From contig JBBKWR010000131.1 in the NCBI GenBank assembly GCA_037969055.1, forward strand, positions 1 to 9,724: a DNA stretch of 9,724 bases, read 5' to 3'. The position numbers and the translations under genes were made by a program. Each line of letters starts with the position of its first letter. Position 1 is the stretch's first letter. Origin of the DNA: Pelagihabitans sp037969055 (GTDB lineage: Bacteria > Bacteroidota > Bacteroidia > Flavobacteriales > Flavobacteriaceae). This document shows positions 1 to 7,443 of the stretch, piece by piece. A model generated the notes under the pieces. That model did not search any database and had not been told where the DNA came from. It saw only the letters and a list, made by a program, of their open reading frames with translations.

Positions 1-708
1 GCTGGTCGCGGTCGCCACGATTACCTCTATTTCCTTTTGCAAAAAAGTGGGTTGCGAAGGCTCCCCTTTGCCCCAGCGGTAATCTGCATATATTTTAATA
101 AAATCGACCCCGTTGCCCATTTGTCGCCTAACGGTTTTGATGGCATCGTCAATTCCGCTTACTGGTTGTGCGCCCAACGGAACGGTGACCCCATCGTGGA
201 ATCCCTTTGGGCCATAAGCCCCTGTTGCAACTATGGCAGGACCTGCCACTATCATTCTAGGTCCTTCTACAATTCCCTCATCGATCGACTTTTTAAGATG
301 GACATCTGCATAACCTGCTCCTTCGGAACCTAGATCGCGGACAGTTGTAATACCGGCCAATAGCGTTTTCTTTGCATGAACCGTTCCGCGAATGGCCCGC
401 TCTACCGGAGATTCCTTTAAAACCTGGTCGTTCCAATCGGTCTCATTATAAGGGTGCAACAACAAATGCGAATGCCCTTCGATGATACCGGGCATAAGTG
501 TGGTTCCTTTTAAGTCGATTTCTTTGGTATTTTTTGGAATTTTCATCCCTAAGGGTGAACCGGCGTAGCTGATCGTATTTCCTTCCACCAAAACCACCCA
601 GTTTTCATGAAGGTCTTCACCGTCAAAAACCCTGTCCGGCTTTAATAAGATCTGCCCCTTTAGGGGTAGTAACGATAGGCTTATAATGAGAAAGCAAAGT
701 TTCTTCAT
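1..708 (-). CDS. secreted amidohydrolase (imidazolonepropionase-like), C-terminus outside window
   Basis: This is the N-terminal 236 residues of a metal-dependent amidohydrolase; the gene continues past base 1. The start is the ATG at 708-706, which opens a basic and hydrophobic signal peptide (MKKLCFLIISLSLLPLKGQ) with probable signal peptidase I cleavage near residue 18, so the enzyme should be periplasmic or secreted. A small N-terminal beta domain follows (about residues 20-70). The TIM barrel then opens with the metal-binding HxH motif GHSH (His79, His81) after MPGIIE. FIKIY supplies the likely carboxylated metal-bridging lysine, Lys205. The remaining His and Asp ligands would lie beyond the window. 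The GITTVRDLGSEG segment is typical of the COG1228 imidazolonepropionase-like group, whose characterised members hydrolyse dipeptides, acyl-amino acids or other cyclic or linear amides. The gene starts 4 bp after the stop of the amidohydrolase upstream, so they are probably one transcript. The substrate cannot be named. Confidence 0.9.
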   Translation of the reverse strand, partial: MKKLCFLIISLSLLPLKGQILLKPDRVFDGEDLHENWVVLVEGNTISYAGSPLGMKIPKNTKEIDLKGTTLMPGIIEGHSHLLLHPYNETDWNDQVLKESPVERAIRGTVHAKKTLLAGITTVRDLGSEGAGYADVHLKKSIDEGIVEGPRMIVAGPAIVATGAYGPKGFHDGVTVPLGAQPVSGIDDAIKTVRRQMGNGVDFIKIYADYRWGKGEPSQPTFLQKEIEVIVATATS

Positions 709-712
709 GCCA

Positions 713-2116
713 TTAATTTTGGGAGGCATTTTGGGCAATTTCTTCCAATTTGGTATGAATAGCTGCTTTAGCCAACCATTTACCCTGGCGCATTACCCCG
801 GTAATTTGGGCTAGTGCCTTTAGATCTTCCAATGGATTGGCATCCAATAAAATAAGATCAGCATCAAGCCCTTCTTTGATTTCTCCAAATGTGCCCTCCA
901 TATTAAAATAGATTGCGGGGTTCAAGGTGCCGGCCTGAAGGATTTCCAAAGGGGAAAGTCCAGCGTCCAGCATGCCCTGTATTTCATGATGTATTGAAAA
1001 TCCCGGCACGTTGAACAGTTGGGGCGCATCGGATCCCAAAAGCATACCGTGACCGTTTTCCTGCAATTTTTTGATGAGCTTTTTTCGGATGGTATCGAAC
1101 CGTTGCCATTGCGCCACATCAAATTTGGTATCTGGTCCAGTGGTTTCATTTTTGACCTTTTTCCAGTTGGCAAGGGTGCTTGTTGGCATATACTTCATTT
1201 CTGGTTGTGCCAACAGTTCTTCCGTGTCAATGGGAGCGAACCATCGCTCGAATAAGCTTTGGGTAGGCACGATCCAGACCTTATTTACTTTCGCCAATTG
1301 AACCAGATCATCAATTTTTTTCATGTCTGCCAAGAGGGTGAAATTATATCCAAAGAAACCATTTTCCTCAGCTTTCACTTTTGCAGATTCAGGAACCAAT
1401 CCTTCCAGAAACCCGTCCACATGGTCGATTGATGCATACTTGCTTTCCAAGGCATGTCTGATCCCCACATTCACTGGTACATGGCCCGCAAAGCGGATGC
1501 CCACCTCGTTTGCAGTTTTCACAACCTGATCAAAAACCTCGCGTTGTATCCCCGGATGAATCTTTAAAAAGTCGTAGCCTTCTTTTTGGTAAGCCGTCAC
1601 TTTCTGAATGGCCTCCTCGGTACTGGTAACTGTATTTCCATTGAGTGATGGACTCGACGTGAAGATGCGCGGACTTAGAATATCGCCTTTATCAGCCTGT
1701 TCCCTCAACACCAAATGGGCAGGGTCGCCCAACATGCCCCTGATGGTGGTAATTCCGTTAGACAAATAAAGGAACAAGGTCTCTTCTATACGTTCCGGAC
1801 TTGTTGTGGGTGGAGGAATATGTGCGTGCATTTCGGCCAATCCTGGGATTAAATATTTTCCAGTGCCGTCAATATGCGACGCATATTTTTCAGAATTATC
1901 GAGTTGCGCGACCACCTGTATGATCTTGCCAGAATCAATGACCACTTGAAAGGCCTTCATAATTTCCCCCGTTCTCACATCAATGACATTGACATTAGAG
2001 AAAAGAATGGCGGTCGCACTTACCTTTTCCTGGGATTGCCCACATGATGACAATAATAATACTCCTAGGACAAAGGTTATTTTCTTTAGTACCAATTTAT
2101 TAATAGAACCTAACAT
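713..2116 (-). CDS. amidohydrolase family lipoprotein
   Basis: This is a complete 467-residue amidohydrolase-superfamily enzyme carried on a lipoprotein. The signal peptide ends in a clear lipobox, LLSSC, with acylated Cys25, so it should be anchored in the envelope facing the periplasm or cell surface. After an N-terminal beta-sandwich (about residues 34-90), the TIM barrel shows a full binuclear metal site: HAH at 97-99, Lys185 in YDFLKIH (probably carboxylated), His212 in FAGHVP, His232 in SIDHVDG, and catalytic Asp363 in LLGSDAP. The C-terminus returns to the beta domain, with the usual GLDADLILLDANPLEDL segment. All expected ligands are present, so it is probably active. Relatives include imidazolonepropionase-like enzymes and prolidase-like dipeptidases; the substrate here is unknown. 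It lies 4 bp upstream of a second amidohydrolase and 37 bp downstream of a CDP-alcohol phosphatidyltransferase gene. The ATG at 2116 is chosen because the signal peptide follows it. Confidence 0.93.
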   Translation of the reverse strand: MLGSINKLVLKKITFVLGVLLLSSCGQSQEKVSATAILFSNVNVIDVRTGEIMKAFQVVIDSGKIIQVVAQLDNSEKYASHIDGTGKYLIPGLAEMHAHIPPPTTSPERIEETLFLYLSNGITTIRGMLGDPAHLVLREQADKGDILSPRIFTSSPSLNGNTVTSTEEAIQKVTAYQKEGYDFLKIHPGIQREVFDQVVKTANEVGIRFAGHVPVNVGIRHALESKYASIDHVDGFLEGLVPESAKVKAEENGFFGYNFTLLADMKKIDDLVQLAKVNKVWIVPTQSLFERWFAPIDTEELLAQPEMKYMPTSTLANWKKVKNETTGPDTKFDVAQWQRFDTIRKKLIKKLQENGHGMLLGSDAPQLFNVPGFSIHHEIQGMLDAGLSPLEILQAGTLNPAIYFNMEGTFGEIKEGLDADLILLDANPLEDLKALAQITGVMRQGKWLAKAAIHTKLEEIAQNASQN

Positions 2117-2153
2117 GACATCAATTTTTTAACCCTAGGAAATTAGTGAATTA

Positions 2154-2921
2154 TTACCGATTTATCAACCTGCGCAAGCCGATAAAAACCGGAATTAAAA
2201 TCGAATAACCAATAAATGTGGTGAAAATATAAGGTCCTAGATCTAGAGCCAACATGAGGCCAATGACCAAGAGCTGAAAACCGAGGCCAAATGTAGAAAC
2301 GGCTGTCATCAACCAATTGGGAAGGCACTTGCTCTCCACCGCTTTGGGATCTAGCCTGAGTATTATCCTATCGAACACCCCATAGGAGATACTATATAAT
2401 GCGAATAGGAAATTCACGACCCCTTGTTTCTCCCCTTTCATTGCTAAAGGTGCCTTATCTTCGAATATCCGGCTGGTCTTATCCCCATTGAATTTGTTCC
2501 TAAGGATAACATAATAGTAATGGTATAAAGTGCCCTGTAATTGGAGACAGCAAAAGGCGAATAGGGCATGGGCTATCGAGCCATTTGTAGTATGCCATAT
2601 ACTCAATAAAATAAGGAAGTTTAAGAAAATGTCGGATAAAGAGTCCAAATATCTTCCTGTGTGACTAGGGGTATTTTTAATTCGTGCCAATTCTCCATCG
2701 GCAGCATCCAAAATAGATTTCAAAACCAGAAAAAATACTGCGGCCCAATAGTACTCATAGAGGATACATATAATTGCCAAGAAGCCAGATACAACAAAAA
2801 CCATAGTGATATGGATGGGCGTAATATGTGTATTTTTAAGGGATTGGGCAATGACCTGTGCAACGGGTCTACCGTAATCGGACAGATCCAAGAATTGATA
2901 TTCCTTAGGTAATTTAGACAT
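2154..2921 (-). CDS. CDP-alcohol phosphatidyltransferase family membrane protein
   Basis: This is an integral membrane enzyme of the family that transfers a phospho-substituent from a CDP-linked donor to an alcohol, as in phospholipid head-group or inositol-phosphate synthesis. The signature D-x2-D-G-x2-A-R-x8-G-x3-D-x3-D is matched exactly: Asp72, Asp75, Gly76, Ala79, Arg80, Gly89, Asp93 and Asp97. The Asp residues bind the divalent metals and the last one is the usual catalytic base. About six hydrophobic segments are visible (near residues 36-54, 57-71, 98-111, 115-129, 203-226 and 231-248), as is usual for the family. The reading frame extends upstream to a GTG at 2978. The ATG at 2921 is preferred because the protein then begins MSKLPKEYQFLDLSDYGRP, a conserved-looking start, at 255 residues. 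The alcohol acceptor cannot be assigned. The next gene downstream is an amidohydrolase 37 bp away, possibly on the same transcript. Confidence 0.88.
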   Translation of the reverse strand: MSKLPKEYQFLDLSDYGRPVAQVIAQSLKNTHITPIHITMVFVVSGFLAIICILYEYYWAAVFFLVLKSILDAADGELARIKNTPSHTGRYLDSLSDIFLNFLILLSIWHTTNGSIAHALFAFCCLQLQGTLYHYYYVILRNKFNGDKTSRIFEDKAPLAMKGEKQGVVNFLFALYSISYGVFDRIILRLDPKAVESKCLPNWLMTAVSTFGLGFQLLVIGLMLALDLGPYIFTTFIGYSILIPVFIGLRRLINR

Positions 2922-3036
2922 GCGTAAACAGGCGATGGCAAGAATATTCGAGAACGGAAACACGCTGGCCCGATGCACTCCCCAAGTCGCGTTGCAAGGT
3001 AAGGCAATTTATATAATGCAATAATTGTGGTCAAGG

Positions 3037-3612
3037 CTACCGAATGCCCCTTGATTTAATATTTTGCCCGCAAAGTTCGATGATTTCCGCAATCCTTTTT
3101 TGTCGCGTTTCGACGCGCTTGGCCTGATTCAGCCAGTACAGAAAACTTTTGCGTTGGCCCCTGGTAAAACTTTGATAATTTTTAAATGCGCTTGGGCAAT
3201 TATTGAACGCCTCTTGCAGGTCATTCGGAACCACACCATTTTCCACTTCATCCAACGCGGTCCATGAACCGTTTTTTTTCGCCACATTGATTGCGGCGTT
3301 TCCTATGCGGTGCATGAGTCCACCTGCCTGCAACTCCTTGATGTTATTTTTGTTGACCTTGCTCCAGACACTTTTAGGATTTCTTGGGCAGAAATATTGC
3401 CGACGTCTTCCCTGTCCCAAACTTTTAACAGTGCTATCGATCCATCCATAACAGATGGCCACCCGCACGGCTTCCTCCCATCTCATGCTGTCATTTTCAT
3501 GGGCAACCGTATAAAAAATTAGATAGATTCCTTGCGATGTCGAATGGTTTTCATGCAACCAAGCCCTAAATTCGGCATCGTTTTTAAAATAGTGTTCCTC
3601 TATTACTTTCAT
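3037..3612 (-). CDS. YdeI/OmpD-associated (OmdA) family protein
   Basis: This is a 191-residue protein of the YdeI/OmdA family, sometimes labelled bacteriocin-protection protein. The N-terminal part carries the family segments WEEAVRVAICYGWIDS (residues 45-60) and RRQYFCPRNPKSVWSKVN (70-87). The C-terminal OmdA region (about 140-182) shows the typical pattern of Phe143, FTRGQRKSFLYWL, then AKRVETRQKRI. There is no signal peptide or membrane segment, so it is probably cytoplasmic. Length is normal for the family. The biochemical role is poorly defined; the bacteriocin or polymyxin resistance label comes from enterobacterial work and should not be assumed here. It starts at the ATG at 3612, divergent from the large redox lipoprotein across a 122-bp intergenic region. 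The next minus-strand gene begins about 115 bp after its stop, so it may be monocistronic. Confidence 0.88.
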   Translation of the reverse strand: MKVIEEHYFKNDAEFRAWLHENHSTSQGIYLIFYTVAHENDSMRWEEAVRVAICYGWIDSTVKSLGQGRRRQYFCPRNPKSVWSKVNKNNIKELQAGGLMHRIGNAAINVAKKNGSWTALDEVENGVVPNDLQEAFNNCPSAFKNYQSFTRGQRKSFLYWLNQAKRVETRQKRIAEIIELCGQNIKSRGIR

Positions 3613-3675
3613 GGATGAAATAACTTCCTAACAATTTCCATAAAAATAGTGCATAATTACTAATCCATATAGTAA

Positions 3676-3700
3676 TTGACTTTCCGAATCCTTATATTTA
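3676..3700 (+). promoter_or_regulatory. candidate Bacteroidota promoter for the redox lipoprotein
   Basis: TATATTTA at 3693-3700 matches seven of eight positions of the Bacteroidota -7 consensus TAnnTTTG. It lies 34 bp ahead of the ATG at 3735. A TTG occurs at 3676-3678, but only 14 bp separate it from the -7 element, shorter than the roughly 19 bp usually seen. The leader up to the start codon is A-rich with no Shine-Dalgarno sequence, as is normal in this phylum. The -7 element alone is plausible; the -33 element is doubtful. Confidence 0.3.
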
Positions 3701-3734
3701 GGGCCTTAATCAAAAAACATTCACAACGAAACAT

Positions 3735-6700
3735 ATGAAAAAAATTATTCTGGCAATGGTCCTGGTAACTGGGTTGTTGCTTAGCTCCTGTGGCAACAAA
3801 AGGGAGGGCAAGCCAAAAGTTTTGGTTTTCTCCAAAACAATGGGCTTTAAGCACGCCTCGATCCCAGTTGGGATAGCAGCCATTCAAAAATTGGGTACGG
3901 AAAATGGTTTTGAGGTCGATACGACCAAAAACGCCGATCTTTTCAATGATGAAAACCTAACTCAATATTCCACGATTATCTTCCTGAGTACTACGGGAAA
4001 TGTTTTGGACGCCAAACAGGAAGCAGCGTTTGAACGCTATATCCAAGCTGGGGGCGGTTACGTTGGTGTACATGCCGCGGCCGATACGGAATATGATTGG
4101 GGTTGGTACAACAAATTGGCGGGGGCACAATTTCAAAGCCATCCTTCCGGTACGCCCGAAGCCGACTTTGTGATCAAGGATAAAAATTTTATCGCCACCA
4201 AATTTTTTAAGGATAGCATTTGGCACCGTACCGATGAGTTGTACAATTATAAAAATATCAATCCAGACATTAATGTTTTGATGACCCTAGATGAGTCTAC
4301 TTATCAGGGCGGCACTAATGGGGATTTCCATCCGATTGCCTGGTATCACGATTTCGATGGCGGCAGGGCCTTCTATACCGGGGGTGGGCATACTGATGAG
4401 AGCTATTCCGAGCCGCTTTTTTTACAGCATCTATTGGGTGGTATCCAATACGCCATCGGAAAGAACGAGAACTTGGATTACGGCAAAGCTGTAAGTCAGA
4501 TTCCGCCTGATATGAACCGCTTTTCAAAAGTACCTCTGGTGGGTGGTGAATTTTATGAACCCACAGAAATGACCGTATTACCCAATAATGATGTTTTGAT
4601 AGCCCAGCGCCGTGGGGAGATTATGTTGTACAAGGCCGACACCAAAGAATTGAAACAAGTTGCCCTTTTGGATGTGTATTACAAGACTTTGAACACCCCA
4701 GGGGTAAATGCCGAGGAAGGTGTTATGGGGCTTCAAAAGGACCCAAATTATGCAACCAACCATTGGGTTTATGTTTATTATGCCCCTACAGGTGATAAAT
4801 GGGTGAACCGTTTGTCGCGTTTTAAATATAATGATAACGTTTTTGATCTGGCCTCCGAGCAAGTGATTTTGGATGTAGACAGTCAACGGGAAATCTGTTG
4901 CCATACTGGAGGCTCCATAGCCTTTGGTCCGGGAGGTCTTTTGTATCTGTCAGCTGGCGATAATTCGACCCCATTCAATGAAAAGGATGTGAAATACGTA
5001 AATAGTGGCTATGCTCCCTTGAACGATATTCCAGGTCATCAGCAATACGATGCGCGACGTTCTTCAGGTAATACAAACGATCTACGCGGAAAAATAATGC
5101 GGATAAAAGTAAATGAAGATGGTAGTTACGATATTCCTGAAGGGAATCTCTTCCCCGTTGGGATGGAAAAGACCCGTCCTGAAATCTATACGATGGGCCA
5201 TCGTAACCCTTATAGGATTTCAGTTGATCCCAAGAAGGGATATTTGTACTGGGGGGAGGTTGGTCCTGATGCCAGGGAAGACTCTTTAGTGACAAGGGGC
5301 CCAAGGGGCTACGATGAAATGAACCAGGCCCGGTCTGCAGGTAATTTTGGGTGGCCATTATTTATAGGCAACAACAAACCTTATCGCGCATACAACTATG
5401 AAACCGGTGAAAGTGGTGCTGCGTTTAACGCAGAGAAACCGATTAATAATTCCAGGAACAATACAGGACTCACAGAATTGCCTCCTGCCCAAGGTGCCTA
5501 TATTTATTATCCCTATGTGGATTCGCAAGAATTTCCACAGGTAGGGTCAGGGGGCAGAAATGCCATGGCCGGACCAACTTATTATTCAGATATGTACCCA
5601 GACGGGGGCGGACTTTCCTCCTATTTTGATGGTAAAGTCATCATTTATGAATGGATGCGGGGATGGATGATGGCTGTATCCCTCTTTGAAGATGGGACCT
5701 TTAACAAAATGGAGCCGTTTGCTTCAGATATTAAATTGAACAACTTGATCGATATGGAAATGGGCCCGGATGGTAAGGTTTACTTGCTGGAATATGGCAG
5801 CGGTTGGTTCACTAAAAATGTTGATTCAGGTTTAAGTTATATCGAATATAATGGAGGCAATAGGCCACCAGTAATCGATTATTTGATTGTGGACCAAAGC
5901 TCTGGCAAATCACCACTAACGGTTACTGCAAAGGTAGAAGCCGTTGACTTGGAAAATGATGCAGTTAGTTATGTGTGGGATTTCGGTAATGGGGAAACTG
6001 AAGCAACAACAGCGGCAGATGTAACCTATACCTATAAAGAAACAGGAGAATTCAATATTTCCGTTGAAGCCAAAGATGACAAGAATGCCATCGCCAAAAG
6101 TAATTCTATTGCAATCTTTGTAGGCAATAGCAGGCCTGAAGTTGCAATTGATCTCAAGGGTGGAAACTCTTCCTTTTTTATTGCGGGTATTCCCGTAGAA
6201 TATAAGGTAACGGTAACCGATCCAGATGGTAATGAAACTGTTGATCCTGCCAATATTTTTGTATCGGTCGATTACATGGAAGGCATGGATGAGGTCAATA
6301 ATTCATTGGGCCATCAACAAGTTTCCGCAGCCGTAACCGGAAAGGCGTTGACACTTGGAATGGACTGTAAGACTTGTCATAAAGAAGCAGAGGCCTCAAT
6401 CGGACCAAATTATACCGATGTCGCCAAAAAATATAAAGACGATAGAAGGGCAGCGGGATACTTGCAAAGTAAAATCATTTCCGGGGGATCCGGGGTATGG
6501 GGGGAAGTGGTAATGCCCGCACACCCGAATGTGACCAGTGATGAAGCAAGGCAGATTGTCATGTATATTAGATCTTTGGTGAATACCGGAGTGAAAATCA
6601 AGTCACTTCCTATTGCTGGAAAAATCATACCCAAACCTTCACCGACCGATAATGTTATGATACTCTCAGCCAGTTATACCGACCAAGGCAATAACGGTGT

Positions 6701-7139
6701 AAGGCCATTAACCGGGTCCAATTCGGTAACCCTACGGGGTAGTACCGTACCTTTTTCTGCGACGACCAAGGCCCAAGGATTTACCCCAATTGCATTTAAT
6801 GGTATGAACATGTTAATACTGCCCGCAGGCGACGGTTGGTTTGCCTTGGAAGATATTGATTTGAAAGGGGTGAAATCGGCCATGATATCCGCCGGTTGGC
6901 AAAAAGCGCCAAAGGTAGGTGTAAGTTTCGAAGTGCGTTTAAATTCGCCCGATGGGGAATTATTGGGCAGCGGGAGCATTCCTGCGCCAGTTGCGGGACA
7001 ACCTGGCGGAATGGTAATGATCAATCTGAACAAGCCAGTCGATACCAAGGCCAAAGAAATATATTTTGTATATACGCCCAAGGAAGGTGAAGCCCCTGGT
7101 CAAATGGCATTAATGAATGTCCGGTTTGCCGGGAAATAA
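3735..7139 (+). CDS. multidomain redox lipoprotein: ThuA, PQQ-type sugar dehydrogenase, PKD, cytochrome c
   Basis: This is a 1134-residue envelope lipoprotein with lipobox LLSSC (Cys19). Domains in order: ThuA-like (about 27-240; KVLVFSKTMGFKH, GGGYVGVHAAADTEYDWGW, FYTGGGHTDESY); a glucose/sorbosone dehydrogenase beta-propeller (about 262-705); a PKD domain (about 712-797; YVWDFGNGE); a second Ig-like segment (about 800-868); a mono-haem cytochrome c (about 872-950; CKTCH at 878-882, probable sixth ligand Met927 in VVMPAH); and a C-terminal beta-rich module (about 972-1134) resembling carbohydrate-binding modules of the CBM6 type. In the propeller, His390 (CCHTGGS) and Arg490-Asn491 (GHRNP) fit the PQQ-contacting residues of soluble glucose dehydrogenase. 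The likely role is periplasmic or surface oxidation of a sugar-type substrate, with electrons passed from PQQ to the built-in haem. ThuA is linked to sugar utilisation by homology only. The substrate is unknown. The gene stands alone and is followed by a terminator. Confidence 0.92.
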   Translation: MKKIILAMVLVTGLLLSSCGNKREGKPKVLVFSKTMGFKHASIPVGIAAIQKLGTENGFEVDTTKNADLFNDENLTQYSTIIFLSTTGNVLDAKQEAAFERYIQAGGGYVGVHAAADTEYDWGWYNKLAGAQFQSHPSGTPEADFVIKDKNFIATKFFKDSIWHRTDELYNYKNINPDINVLMTLDESTYQGGTNGDFHPIAWYHDFDGGRAFYTGGGHTDESYSEPLFLQHLLGGIQYAIGKNENLDYGKAVSQIPPDMNRFSKVPLVGGEFYEPTEMTVLPNNDVLIAQRRGEIMLYKADTKELKQVALLDVYYKTLNTPGVNAEEGVMGLQKDPNYATNHWVYVYYAPTGDKWVNRLSRFKYNDNVFDLASEQVILDVDSQREICCHTGGSIAFGPGGLLYLSAGDNSTPFNEKDVKYVNSGYAPLNDIPGHQQYDARRSSGNTNDLRGKIMRIKVNEDGSYDIPEGNLFPVGMEKTRPEIYTMGHRNPYRISVDPKKGYLYWGEVGPDAREDSLVTRGPRGYDEMNQARSAGNFGWPLFIGNNKPYRAYNYETGESGAAFNAEKPINNSRNNTGLTELPPAQGAYIYYPYVDSQEFPQVGSGGRNAMAGPTYYSDMYPDGGGLSSYFDGKVIIYEWMRGWMMAVSLFEDGTFNKMEPFASDIKLNNLIDMEMGPDGKVYLLEYGSGWFTKNVDSGLSYIEYNGGNRPPVIDYLIVDQSSGKSPLTVTAKVEAVDLENDAVSYVWDFGNGETEATTAADVTYTYKETGEFNISVEAKDDKNAIAKSNSIAIFVGNSRPEVAIDLKGGNSSFFIAGIPVEYKVTVTDPDGNETVDPANIFVSVDYMEGMDEVNNSLGHQQVSAAVTGKALTLGMDCKTCHKEAEASIGPNYTDVAKKYKDDRRAAGYLQSKIISGGSGVWGEVVMPAHPNVTSDEARQIVMYIRSLVNTGVKIKSLPIAGKIIPKPSPTDNVMILSASYTDQGNNGVRPLTGSNSVTLRGSTVPFSATTKAQGFTPIAFNGMNMLILPAGDGWFALEDIDLKGVKSAMISAGWQKAPKVGVSFEVRLNSPDGELLGSGSIPAPVAGQPGGMVMINLNKPVDTKAKEIYFVYTPKEGEAPGQMALMNVRFAGK

Positions 7140-7157
7140 TTGAGTTGATAACATTGT

Positions 7158-7191
7158 AAAAGGCATCCCAAAATTCGGGATGCCTTTTTTT
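7158..7191 (+). terminator. intrinsic terminator after the redox lipoprotein
   Basis: A perfect 8-bp stem (GGCATCCC at 7162-7169 pairing with GGGATGCC at 7177-7184) encloses a 7-nt loop and is followed by seven T residues (7185-7191). Flanking A and T bases can lengthen the stem by four pairs. It begins 18 bp after the stop codon of the plus-strand gene. The T run lies on the plus-strand side, so it mainly ends that transcript, though the A tract at 7158-7161 could give weak activity the other way. Confidence 0.9.
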
Positions 7192-7443
7192 ATGTATTCC
7201 AAAGTTGAAAATGGACAATTTTAAAGATGTTCAATTTAGTTTGAATGATGCTGGTTAGTCAAGATTAAAATTTCGATGGTGGAAAACGAAGGTGTAAATA
7301 CTAGCTGGCCACGAAAATTGAATTAGAACCGTCAACCATTGCAGACAGACCATGACGGTGGTTTTGGGTGCTTCCAAGTTGTGCCTTATTTTTCATTTTA
7401 ATGATTCATGATCGATAGTGGCTACTTATATCGCGCTTAAACT
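7192..7443. other. intergenic region between convergent genes
   Basis: This stretch separates the terminator of the plus-strand lipoprotein gene from the stop codon of the minus-strand M1 peptidase gene. I see no credible open reading frame, RNA gene or repeat family in it. The only structure noticed is a 7-bp inverted repeat, ACCGTCA at 7328-7334 and TGACGGT at 7353-7359, with an 18-nt loop. It has no adjoining T run on the minus strand, so it is a poor terminator for the peptidase gene. Confidence 0.6.

Noticed and set aside
2720..3034. A minus-strand open frame overlapping the start of the phosphatidyltransferase
   Set aside because: It is in a different frame from the conserved enzyme and has no recognisable domain.
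3037..3612. A bacteriocin-immunity system based on the bacteriocin-protection label of the YdeI family
   Set aside because: No bacteriocin, transporter or maturation gene is near, and the family label rests on distant enterobacterial members.
6674..7081. A 135-codon open frame on the minus strand opposite the 3' end of the redox lipoprotein
   Set aside because: It overlaps the C-terminal module of a real gene, and its residue pattern does not resemble a known protein.
7328..7359. A 7-bp inverted repeat in the convergent intergenic region as terminator of the M1 peptidase gene
   Set aside because: The loop is 18 nt and no T run follows on the minus strand.
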